A stretch of DNA of 9,688 nucleotides, from NCBI GenBank assembly GCA_031261865.1, contig JAISIV010000126.1, positions 1 to 9,688 of the forward strand, read 5' to 3'. The position numbers were made by a program, and so were the translations under genes. The DNA is from Lactobacillaceae bacterium (lineage in GTDB: Bacteria > Bacillota > Bacilli > Lactobacillales > Lactobacillaceae). Positions 1-7,548 of this stretch are shown here, piece after piece. Below the pieces are notes generated by a model, which saw only the letters and a list, made by a program, of their open reading frames with translations, had not been told where the DNA came from and did not search any database. Each line of letters opens with the position of its first letter. The stretch's first letter is position 1.

Positions 1-3000
1 CACGTCCGATGCCGATGTTGCGTTAGCTAATTTCTGGCGCATTGTCTCAACCAATGAATCAACTTGAGCAGAAGTCAACAATGAACTGTATGAAACAGGT
101 CGACCGTTCACATTAGTGTATCCATAAGATAATGTGGAGATAAATTGATTTAACGCGTTTTGAGCTGCGTCTTTTACTTCTTGTGTTTGACTCGCATTAT
201 CAACAATAGTGGAATCGTAACTTTGAGTAGTCATTTGTCCAACTTTTTTATCCAATTGTAGATTATTCAAAGTCTGACTGGTTGTGACTTGTGTTGATTT
301 GAGCGAAGCCAAAACGGCGATTGGTTGATACAAATTGAAGGAAACCAAACCAATCATAAACAAAGAGGCAGTTTGAACTAATTTCTTCTTGCGATAAAGA
401 ACCAGCAAGATTGCGAAGCTCAAAATAAAGATCAAATCTGCGATTAATAAGAAGATTGAGCTCTTGGCCTTTTCTGCTTTTACTGCTGCGGAATCTGTCG
501 TTGTAACGTTATTAGTGTTTGTTGGTACGAGTGTATTTTCAACAGCTTGGTTATTTGCCTGTTGAACATTATTCGTTAGTGTTGAGTTTGCAGAAACTTG
601 TGCGTTAGTGCGAACGAAGTTGCCACCTTTGACGGTTACGGTGACTTTATCACTAACTTTACCATCTGGCGAAGTCGCGATTACTTGAGCAACTCCAGAG
701 GCTACAGCGGTAACTAGTCCATTTGAATCAACTCGGATGATTTCAGAGGTCGAACTAGTATAGACAATATTGGTGTCAGTTGTATTTCCGGGAACCAAAA
801 CTGATGTTGCTTGGGTTGTCTGACCAACACTTAATGCAGAATTTGAGACGTTAACAAAAATTTGTTTCAAAGCTACAGCGCTTTTACCACTCAAAACCTG
901 AGACTGACCGAGTGGATTTAGCACCTCAGGGGTTTTAACAGTAAATGCGTTAAGTTTCAACGTCCTAATGACACCTACTTTTCCATAATCGTTATAAGCA
1001 CGATACAAGAATTTAACGTCCCCATTGACATTTACAGGTTTCGTATAAGTCAACCAACTCTTGCCACCGTCAGTTGAATACTCAATATGATTAACAACTT
1101 GAGCTTTTTGACTAAGTTCAACGTCATATTTAAGTGTTACCAAATATGTGTTGTTTTTTGTCGCGAAAGGTACGGCGTTAGCATTAACGTGATCATAAAG
1201 TTGACCAGCCTTTGGTGTAAATACATTGCCTTTGACAGTTACTTTAAAAGTATCTTTAACCTTACCATCCTGGGAAGTAACAGTGATTGTAGCCACACCA
1301 GGTGCGACACCTCTCACTACACCATTCTTATCAACCGTAACAACTTTTGAATTACTTGAAGAGTATTTGAGAGTTTTATCGGTAGCAGTTTTTGGTTCAA
1401 CGACCGTTTGAATTTGTTGCATTTGTCCAACGTTAAGTTGGGCATCTTTTAGTGAAGCAGTCACTTTAGTAACCGGAACCACCAATGGTTTCAAATCCAA
1501 TGTTTTGGTTAAGCCAACGGCACCCTCGTCGTTGTAAGTTCTATACAAAACAGTACTTAAAGCTTGTAATTCAAGAGTTTTTGTATATTCGGTCCAAGTT
1601 TTACCGCCGTCTGTTGAATACTGGATATGAGTATTAATCTTTTGTTCGTCGTTTAATTCATCAACAAAGTTCAATTTAACTTGATAAGTATCAGTATCTT
1701 TGAGGCGTTTTACGTCTTCGATTTTGGCTTGGGTAACTACTGGAGCCGGTAATTTTGCGTAGTGAACCAGAATTTTTTTAGTAGTCACATTTCCAGTTTT
1801 GTCAGTCAACTTAAGAGTAAAAATATTATCGGTTTCTGACTTACTAGTATCTAAATCAAAAGTGTGGCTGAATTCGGTATTGCCAACATTGGCAATGATG
1901 TAGGTGTTATCCCAATCCGTACCGGATTGTTGAAAAATACTATCCGCGTTAATCGATAATTGATAACCATCTAGATTATCTGTGGCCGTTCCGCCAACTG
2001 TGAAAGTAGGATTATTTGTGGTTACTTCATAATCAAAATCTTTTTGAGTAGAAACCTTCCAACTATCCCCCTTAGTAACGTTCAAAGTTGGAAAAACGGT
2101 ATCGGAATAGATCGCAAACATTCCAGTATTGGTTGCCCAGGTACCATCTGAAAGTTTCATATCGAATTGGTACTTTACTTTAGAATCATTAAACTTTTGA
2201 CTCGTGTCATTCTTGAAGTTGCCATCAACTCCTTGAGTCAATCCAAGAGGTAATTTATAAGTAAAACTACCATCAGCCTGAACGTCGACCATATTTCTTG
2301 GGTCCGTAGGATCCTGACTCCATCCGAATATTACAAAATTCTTGGCATCTTGCGGATCTATTTTTCCAGTGACGTCATAAGTATTTTGATCAGAATCGTA
2401 ATATTTATTGTCCGCTGTTACAGTAACCGTATTTGAATCATTTACAGAATTAAAGCGTAAATAAGTTGAAGCATATTGATAAATAATCGCTTGCGCAGGT
2501 TTCTTTGAAGCGACTTGAGTTTTTCCGTCAAACCCACCTTTTTTAATCGCATATAAAGCAACAGATGTAGCACCTTCTTGAGCATCAACATCTAAAGTCC
2601 AAGTATGGGTAATTTTATCAAAGTTAACCTTATTTGATACATCAACCCAATCGTCATTAGCGTTTGCATTGTAAGTCTGTGCAATGATTTGTTCGGTATC
2701 AGCACTGACTGTTCCTTGAAGGGTGGTGATTGGAGAAGTTGAATCATAATCTAAGATCTTGATTCCGTCTTTGTCTAATCCGCTTTTAGTATTGTCGATG
2801 GTGATAGTTGGTGCAACAGTGAAACCGAAACTGAGAATTTGAATCGGACGATTAAGGTTATCGTCTAAAGTGAAATACAATTTCTTGGTTCCATCGACAA
2901 TTGGAACGTTAGTGACAAAACTTCCTGTTTCATCAACACTCACTTTAGTGAAGTTTTGACCATCTGAACTTACATAGAAATCTCTAGGGAAATAACCATT

Positions 3001-6000
3001 AATCATGTAAGTTTTATTTTTTGCATCGTAATACGCTGAATCAGAAGTATCGTTATCGAAGTTGCTTACATTGTACAAAATTAAGCCGTTGTTCATATCG
3101 TGGGCATCACCAACTGTGATAGCAGCACGATATGTTCCAACGTTATGAGCATTATCCATAACAGAAACTTGAACATCGTTAGTACCGTTCTTGATTGCAG
3201 TCACTTGACTACTCTTTAGTTCGAACTTAAAGTTACTCAAATCCTGGCCAGTAGTAGGAGCAGTCTTGTCACCGGCACCAATACGATCAGCAATTGTCAA
3301 ATCACTGACGTCATAATACGCAATCGTTCCGTTAACAGCTAAACCTACATAAGTTAGATCGCTGAATCCGGAAAGTGAATCCGAAATCGAACCAGTGAAA
3401 TAATATTTTCCATCTGCATCTTTAGAAACTGAAACATCTTTAATCTCAGGAGTTTCAGTATCAACAATGATGGACAAATCAAGAGTTTGCGGCTTAGCGT
3501 TTGGAAAATCCGGTGTCGCCGTCACGCGATAAGTATATTTGCCATTCGGAGCAACAATTCTGTCTCCAGTTTTTGGATCCGAAATAGTACCATCCCACAT
3601 TGATTTAGTAGTCAAGTAACTGACAAGTGATCCGCCTTCAGCAGCCCAAGTTTTCGTCCAGCCGTTATCACGACTGAGTTGACGAACAACTTTTCCGTTT
3701 GCATCTACGATATCAATCTTCAAACTAGTTACGTTTCTCATTAAATACAAAGTAGGAACGGCTGAATCCCAGTCATCATCGCCATTTGGTGAAATAGCAA
3801 CGTGATTTGGATTAATGTACGGAGCTAATTCTTCTAATGAAGAGGATGTTAAGGTTCCAGTTTGGTACAAAGCATTTAATTCATCGTAATTCAAATCCAG
3901 GCCTAGAGGAATGCCAGTCTCGTAATCATAGAAGAATTGACCATTAAATACGGATTTTGAATCACTGTCGGAATTTTTATCATACGCTGGGCTGTCGAAT
4001 ACGGGCAAATCACCATAGTCACCGAAGAAGCCAACATAAGGAACTGTTAAATCAACGAGTCCGCTTTCGGAATCAGCAGGTGTAAAACCAATGAATCCTT
4101 CAACGAATTGATTTGTAGTAACAGTAGAATCTAAATTCAAAGAAATGGTTACTGTTTTGCTTTGACCTGGGGCAATCGAAATCGTATTTTCAGATGATGT
4201 GATTGTTGCTCCTGAGAGATATTGGTCATATTTCGTACCAGTAGTACTAGTCTGTTCATGCATAACTCCACCAAAGTCGTTGAAGTTATAAACGGCAGCT
4301 TTCGTAGAGGAATTATTAGTCAATGTTAAATCAAAAGTAGAACTAGCACCGATTTGCTTCAAAGTCACAGTGCCGGAACCGTTTTCGTCTTTAACAGTAG
4401 TAGTGTTTGCTATTGCGTTATCAACTTGGATTAAACCTGCTCCTTGTTGACGAGGAGAATAATAGCTATTGTTGGTATCATCAAATACCGGTTTAGAAGT
4501 ATTGATAACTGACAACTTGGCAGCCTTAACTTTGGCAAGTCCATCTAATTTAACGCCATTATTTTTCCAACTTTCCAAAAGTAGAGCCATTGAACCAGCA
4601 ACAAAAGGAGATGCCATGGAAGTACCACTCATGTTTTGGTATCCACCATTATCACTACCCGTGGCATTGGTTGTTGACCAAACGTTACCACCAATACCTG
4701 AAATTTCAGGTTTAAAGTCTAGGCTTGGTGTTGGACCATAAGAAGAGAACGATGAAATTTTTCCAGCGTCAGGATTTACAACTGAAGAATCATGGAAGTT
4801 TTCAAAATTAAGATAGAAATTACTTCCATAATCTGTAATTTGAGTTTTAATAGTTTGCCAAGTTTCTGGGGACAGCTCTACTGTTGGAATATCAACAGAC
4901 GATAATCCGATTTGTCTATCCAAACCTGGTTTATTGTTGACGATGATTATGGCTTTTGCACCGAGTTCTTTTGCAGTTGTCTGTTTTTCTTTAAAAGTGT
5001 TTTGACCACGGCTAATAACGACAATTTTGCCACGGACGTCAATTTTATTACCCTTTGCATCAGTGTAATCCGGCTCGAATCCACGTCCTGGCATGCCTGG
5101 ATTTACCGGGATGTTATAACCTGCAGAATCTTTAGTGTTAACTGCCATATCTGGGAGAACAACAAAACCGGATGACTTAATGGAGGACTTGAAAGATTCA
5201 TTACCGTAGTATTCAAGGTTATCAAGACCAGTTATGTGTTTACTTGTTTGACCATCGTATTTTGTTGAATCAGCCTTTTGTAGATTCAAAGTCAAATCAT
5301 AGGTAGTTGTCACCATGCGACTATTTTCAGCAGAAGCAACTGAAAGTGAATCTGAGGCAACTGATGGGTCACCAATAATTCCTTCGTCGACATTGTCGAA
5401 AGTAGAAGTTGTACTAAAACCATCCATTGAAGAAGCAACACCAGAGTTTCCAGCGGAAATTACTGGAATAACACCAGCATTAGCGGCGGCCTCGACGGCA
5501 TCAACTTCAGCTCCGCCAAAAGATTTATCAGTAGATCCAGCTTGTCTTCCAAGAGACATGTTGATAACGTCTGCGCCCATATACACAGCGTCTTGAATAG
5601 CTTGAATGATAACATCCGTATCAACGGCGGAATTAATATTTGGGAAAACCTTCATGTCAAGGATTTGAGCTTCAGGAGCTACACCTTTAACAGAATCGAT
5701 GTTATTAGCATTGTCACCATTAGCGGCGATAATTCCTGCAACGTGCTGACCGTGCATAACGTTTGAACTATCTTTTACTGCTCCATCTTGGCTATCGGCA
5801 TCCGCATAGTTGTATGCAAAAGGAACCTTATTTGATTTCCAAGCTCCACGGCCAAGAGCTTTAATTTTTGCCTCAGCTTCAGATTTAGTTATCTTTATCT
5901 TTGAAGGATCAGACACCTTAAAATCTTTATGCGCATAGTCAACTCCGCTATCAATAACAGCAACAGCCATGCCTTGACCTAGCAGTTTTCTGTTTTGCCA

Positions 6001-6606
6001 AACAGAACCAATTTGTGACAATTGGTTGGCATCCGTGTCTAACAGCTTGTAACTACCAGAAACTTGAACTTGATCAACACCTTTTAGGGATTGGATCTCG
6101 GCAAGTTCCTTAGGCGTTGCTTGAATTGAAGCACCATTGACCAAATAACCAAATTGGTCTTGGACAGGTTGACCCGTGATCTCCTCAATTTTTTGAAGTA
6201 TATCTGATTGATTGTCAACAACCTTTGCTTCGGCATCTTTGATTTCGGAAATCGCCTGAGCCGAACCGTCGGCAGTGGGAGTAGACTTCTTGTCAACGGC
6301 AGCTTTCCCGTCAAAAGTCACAAAGACATCTATCTTTGAATTATCAACCTGTTGAGGCTTCAAAGTATCAACATCAATACCTTTTGCCTTAAGCTGAGCT
6401 TTAGCATCAGCTTGCCATTTTTTAGCGGCAGTAAGTTGAGCAGTCTTTGTTTTGCCCTTCAAACCATCGACTAATTTTTTAGTCGTTTGGTCGCTACTGG
6501 TTGTTTGCGCGATTACGTAAACATTAGAAATTCCCGCTGTAACCATTGAAACGGTTAAAACAACCAATAGAATATATGCTCTAATTTTTCCTAAATATTG
6601 TTTCAT
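1..6606 (-). CDS. Lactocepin-like S8 cell-envelope proteinase, C-terminus beyond the window
   Basis: Secreted subtilisin-family endoproteinase. ATG at 6606 follows GGAG with a 5-base spacer; 2202 codons are open to base 1 without a stop. Residues 1-33 form a signal peptide (probable cleavage VIA|QT). About 80-190 looks like an inhibitor-type propeptide. Catalytic residues are Asp219 (VIDSGVD), His285 (HGQHVAG), oxyanion Asn387 (SAGNSG) and Ser663 (GTSMASP), so the enzyme looks active. An inserted PA domain lies at about 480-590, an Fn3-like domain at about 733-865 (ending near GFFGDYGD), then SPNGDD at 939-944, typical of lactocepins. Residues 1040-1610 are divergent beta modules; 1623-1994 hold two copies of a larger module. 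An Asn/Thr-rich linker (1995-2048) precedes a membrane helix (2049-2071) and RKKK. No LPXTG is seen. Unusually, the frame continues through a second hydrophobic segment (2078-2100) and 100 further residues. The divergent Rgg gene probably regulates it. Family assignment is firm; the exact substrate is unknown. Confidence 0.95.
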   Translation of the reverse strand, partial: MKQYLGKIRAYILLVVLTVSMVTAGISNVYVIAQTTSSDQTTKKLVDGLKGKTKTAQLTAAKKWQADAKAQLKAKGIDVDTLKPQQVDNSKIDVFVTFDGKAAVDKKSTPTADGSAQAISEIKDAEAKVVDNQSDILQKIEEITGQPVQDQFGYLVNGASIQATPKELAEIQSLKGVDQVQVSGSYKLLDTDANQLSQIGSVWQNRKLLGQGMAVAVIDSGVDYAHKDFKVSDPSKIKITKSEAEAKIKALGRGAWKSNKVPFAYNYADADSQDGAVKDSSNVMHGQHVAGIIAANGDNANNIDSVKGVAPEAQILDMKVFPNINSAVDTDVIIQAIQDAVYMGADVINMSLGRQAGSTDKSFGGAEVDAVEAAANAGVIPVISAGNSGVASSMDGFSTTSTFDNVDEGIIGDPSVASDSLSVASAENSRMVTTTYDLTLNLQKADSTKYDGQTSKHITGLDNLEYYGNESFKSSIKSSGFVVLPDMAVNTKDSAGYNIPVNPGMPGRGFEPDYTDAKGNKIDVRGKIVVISRGQNTFKEKQTTAKELGAKAIIIVNNKPGLDRQIGLSSVDIPTVELSPETWQTIKTQITDYGSNFYLNFENFHDSSVVNPDAGKISSFSSYGPTPSLDFKPEISGIGGNVWSTTNATGSDNGGYQNMSGTSMASPFVAGSMALLLESWKNNGVKLDGLAKVKAAKLSVINTSKPVFDDTNNSYYSPRQQGAGLIQVDNAIANTTTVKDENGSGTVTLKQIGASSTFDLTLTNNSSTKAAVYNFNDFGGVMHEQTSTTGTKYDQYLSGATITSSENTISIAPGQSKTVTISLNLDSTVTTNQFVEGFIGFTPADSESGLVDLTVPYVGFFGDYGDLPVFDSPAYDKNSDSDSKSVFNGQFFYDYETGIPLGLDLNYDELNALYQTGTLTSSSLEELAPYINPNHVAISPNGDDDWDSAVPTLYLMRNVTSLKIDIVDANGKVVRQLSRDNGWTKTWAAEGGSLVSYLTTKSMWDGTISDPKTGDRIVAPNGKYTYRVTATPDFPNAKPQTLDLSIIVDTETPEIKDVSVSKDADGKYYFTGSISDSLSGFSDLTYVGLAVNGTIAYYDVSDLTIADRIGAGDKTAPTTGQDLSNFKFELKSSQVTAIKNGTNDVQVSVMDNAHNVGTYRAAITVGDAHDMNNGLILYNVSNFDNDTSDSAYYDAKNKTYMINGYFPRDFYVSSDGQNFTKVSVDETGSFVTNVPIVDGTKKLYFTLDDNLNRPIQILSFGFTVAPTITIDNTKSGLDKDGIKILDYDSTSPITTLQGTVSADTEQIIAQTYNANANDDWVDVSNKVNFDKITHTWTLDVDAQEGATSVALYAIKKGGFDGKTQVASKKPAQAIIYQYASTYLRFNSVNDSNTVTVTADNKYYDSDQNTYDVTGKIDPQDAKNFVIFGWSQDPTDPRNMVDVQADGSFTYKLPLGLTQGVDGNFKNDTSQKFNDSKVKYQFDMKLSDGTWATNTGMFAIYSDTVFPTLNVTKGDSWKVSTQKDFDYEVTTNNPTFTVGGTATDNLDGYQLSINADSIFQQSGTDWDNTYIIANVGNTEFSHTFDLDTSKSETDNIFTLKLTDKTGNVTTKKILVHYAKLPAPVVTQAKIEDVKRLKDTDTYQVKLNFVDELNDEQKINTHIQYSTDGGKTWTEYTKTLELQALSTVLYRTYNDEGAVGLTKTLDLKPLVVPVTKVTASLKDAQLNVGQMQQIQTVVEPKTATDKTLKYSSSNSKVVTVDKNGVVRGVAPGVATITVTSQDGKVKDTFKVTVKGNVFTPKAGQLYDHVNANAVPFATKNNTYLVTLKYDVELSQKAQVVNHIEYSTDGGKSWLTYTKPVNVNGDVKFLYRAYNDYGKVGVIRTLKLNAFTVKTPEVLNPLGQSQVLSGKSAVALKQIFVNVSNSALSVGQTTQATSVLVPGNTTDTNIVYTSSTSEIIRVDSNGLVTAVASGVAQVIATSPDGKVSDKVTVTVKGGNFVRTNAQVSANSTLTNNVQQANNQAVENTLVPTNTNNVTTTDSAAVKAEKAKSSIFLLIADLIFILSFAILLVLYRKKKLVQTASLFMIGLVSFNLYQPIAVLASLKSTQVTTSQTLNNLQLDKKVGQMTTQSYDSTIVDNASQTQEVKDAAQNALNQFISTLSYGYTNVNGRPVSYSSLLTSAQVDSLVETMRQKLANATSASDV
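307..462 (-). other. Pair of membrane segments near the end of the proteinase
   Basis: The first segment (bases 394-462, residues 2049-2071) is a 23-residue hydrophobic helix followed by RKKK, the layout of a Gram-positive wall-anchor tail but without a sortase motif before it. The second (bases 307-375, residues 2078-2100) follows only six residues later. It resembles a signal-peptide core ending in IAVLAS, with small residues suited to signal peptidase. Predicted topology is outside-in-outside, with RKKK in the cytoplasm and the last domain returned to the exterior. Topology is inferred from hydrophobicity and charge only. Confidence 0.7.
625..1227 (-). repeat. C-terminal repeat module, copy 2 (YSTDGGK module plus BIG2 domain)
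   Basis: Residues 1794-1994 of the proteinase. The copy begins with a beta module containing EYSTDGGKSW (YSTDGGK at 1843-1849) and a YRAYND motif. It then carries a bacterial Ig-like BIG2 domain (about 1914-1994) with the usual VxVGQTTQ, YTSS, V-D-NG-V and VTVKG signature pieces. It differs from copy 1 by about 20 extra residues in the linker between the two halves. Such modules usually act as stalks or wall-binding spacers; that role is inferred here. Confidence 0.8.
1228..1740 (-). repeat. C-terminal repeat module, copy 1 (YSTDGGK module plus BIG2 domain)
   Basis: Residues 1623-1793 of the proteinase. YSTDGGK lies at 1663-1669, exactly 180 residues (540 bp) before the same motif in copy 2, and a YRTYND motif follows. 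A BIG2 domain (about 1711-1793) closes the copy with the pattern LNVGQ, YSSSNS, V-D-KNG-V, GVATITVTS and VTVKG. The two copies are clearly related in protein but well diverged in DNA, which points to an old duplication. Confidence 0.8.
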
Positions 6607-6611
6607 TTGTT

Positions 6612-6615
6612 CTCC
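6612..6615 (-). promoter_or_regulatory. Ribosome binding site of the proteinase gene
   Basis: GGAG lies 5 bases before the ATG at 6606 on the minus strand. It fixes the start ahead of a good signal peptide. It is the clearest ribosome binding site among the annotated large genes. Confidence 0.8.
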
Positions 6616-6641
6616 ATAACTCTAAAAATCTGTATTAGAAA

Positions 6642-6657
6642 AATATAAGGAATATAA
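6642..6657. promoter_or_regulatory. Direct repeat in the divergent spacer, candidate operator
   Basis: AATATAA-GG-AATATAA: two identical 7-base copies with a 9-base period, within the spacer between the divergent proteinase and rgg genes. The repeat includes the AAGGA Shine-Dalgarno sequence of the plus-strand leader peptide and a TATAAT string at 6653-6658. It could be bound by the adjacent Rgg regulator, but A/T-rich repeats also arise by chance. No -35/-10 pair of good quality was found for either gene. Confidence 0.25.
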
Positions 6658-6658
6658 T

Positions 6659-6700
6659 TTGTTTTGGAGACTTTTTGCGATAAAGCAACATTTTATATGA
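6659..6700 (+). CDS. Possible 13-residue leader peptide coupled to rgg
   Basis: A TTG-initiated frame translating to MFWRLFAIKQHFI. AAGGA (6647-6651) lies 7 bases upstream, a good spacing. Its TGA stop (6698-6700) overlaps the ATG of the rgg gene (6697-6699) as ATGA, the classic arrangement for translational coupling. This would explain why that ATG has no ribosome binding site of its own. The peptide is aromatic and hydrophobic. A signalling role, as for the short peptides found near other rgg genes, is speculative. The alternative is that AAGGA serves the in-frame TTG at 6664, extending Rgg by 11 residues with a rather long 12-base spacer. Confidence 0.35.
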   Translation: MFWRLFAIKQHFI

Positions 6701-7548
6701 AATACGGGTATTACTTTAAAAAAATAAGAAAAAGACGCGGACTGACAATTCGAGAGATTGCTTCGAATGATGTCCCTATATCGTCTATTTCAAGATTTGA
6801 AAACGAAACTTCGGATATGTATTTTGGAAACGTCATGACATTACTTTCAAATTTAGGGTCATCGATAGATGAGCTTTTGAATGAAATTGACATGGACGAA
6901 TCAAGTATCCATATCGAATCTTTGAGAGCACTTTTTTCCACTAATGAAATCAAGCAACTGATTCGTATTTATAAAGACGAGCTGGCAGCTTACTCTGAAA
7001 ACAAAAATCCCGTGACTTTAGCAATAGCAACAGTAGCCCGAATTCGAATTCAGAAAATAAATCATGAGAATATCAGCCAGTATGATCTGAACTTTTTAAA
7101 TAACATTCTTTTTAAAACGAACTATTGGGGTGAGATTGAGTTTTACATTTTTGGTTCAGTAGCTGATTTACTTGAAAGTTCAGTTTTGATGAGATACACA
7201 CAATCAGCTGTGGACTATCTCAAGGGAAATTACAGTGCCTTTTACAGTAGAAACGACCTAGCGTTGAGTACCCTACTAAATTCGATAAGCATTTTTATTT
7301 TTCAAAAAGATATGAAATCATCGAGATATTTACTTGATGAGATTGAGCCACTAATCGAAAAATCTGATATTTTTTCCGACAGATTAGTGTTTGAGTTTTT
7401 AAAGGAAATCTGGGAGGTTAAATTTCTAGAGACAAAAAAAGATCTGAAAGCATCAGACCTCAGTTCATATTTGATTGCCGAACAACTTAATGCAAGAGAT
7501 TTAATTGAATATTTCGAAGAGGGTTTTAATTCATTATTGAAAAACTAG
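6697..7548 (+). CDS. Rgg/GadR/MutR-family transcriptional regulator
   Basis: A 283-residue cytoplasmic regulator of the Rgg branch of the RRNPP peptide-responsive family. Residues 1-66 are an XRE-type helix-turn-helix (YFKKIRKRRGLTIREIA, then SSISRFE and a TLLSNLGSSIDELL helix). The remainder, about 75-283, is all-helical and fits the TPR-like peptide-binding domain, including the WGEIEFYIFG segment typical of Rgg proteins. Length matches the family (about 280-300). The ATG at 6697 was chosen because MKYGYYFKKIRK aligns with usual Rgg N-termini. A TTG at 6664 would add 11 residues. No Shine-Dalgarno precedes 6697, but its ATG overlaps the stop of an upstream short frame. The gene is divergent from the proteinase gene, its likely target by analogy with RopB/speB in Streptococcus pyogenes. 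Regulation of that gene is inferred. Confidence 0.88.
   Translation: MKYGYYFKKIRKRRGLTIREIASNDVPISSISRFENETSDMYFGNVMTLLSNLGSSIDELLNEIDMDESSIHIESLRALFSTNEIKQLIRIYKDELAAYSENKNPVTLAIATVARIRIQKINHENISQYDLNFLNNILFKTNYWGEIEFYIFGSVADLLESSVLMRYTQSAVDYLKGNYSAFYSRNDLALSTLLNSISIFIFQKDMKSSRYLLDEIEPLIEKSDIFSDRLVFEFLKEIWEVKFLETKKDLKASDLSSYLIAEQLNARDLIEYFEEGFNSLLKN
7545..7548. other. Shared palindromic stop CTAG between convergent rgg and ysxC
   Basis: Plus-strand TAG (7546-7548) ends rgg, and minus-strand TAG (7547-7545) ends ysxC. The tetranucleotide CTAG supplies both and sits at the centre of a 12-base palindrome, AAAACTAGTTTT (7541-7552). No GC-rich hairpin with a T-run is seen between the genes, so the 3' ends of both transcripts probably overlap. 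Confidence 0.9.

Noticed and set aside
300..400. A separate gene starting at the second hydrophobic segment (ATG at 357)
   Set aside because: There is no stop codon before it in the proteinase frame and no Shine-Dalgarno at a usable distance, so a single continuous frame is the simpler reading.
511..525. A sortase signal LVPTN in the proteinase tail
   Set aside because: It does not fit LPXTG: proline is in the wrong position and glycine is absent. It also lies about 18 residues before the membrane helix.
1087..5766. Several plus-strand frames of 61-93 codons opposite the proteinase gene
   Set aside because: All are antisense to a continuous coding frame, lack ribosome binding sites and family features, and are explained by that gene's codon pattern.
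6084..6314. A 76-codon minus-strand frame inside the proteinase gene
   Set aside because: It is out of frame with the proteinase propeptide, which is a better coding match and part of the long continuous frame.
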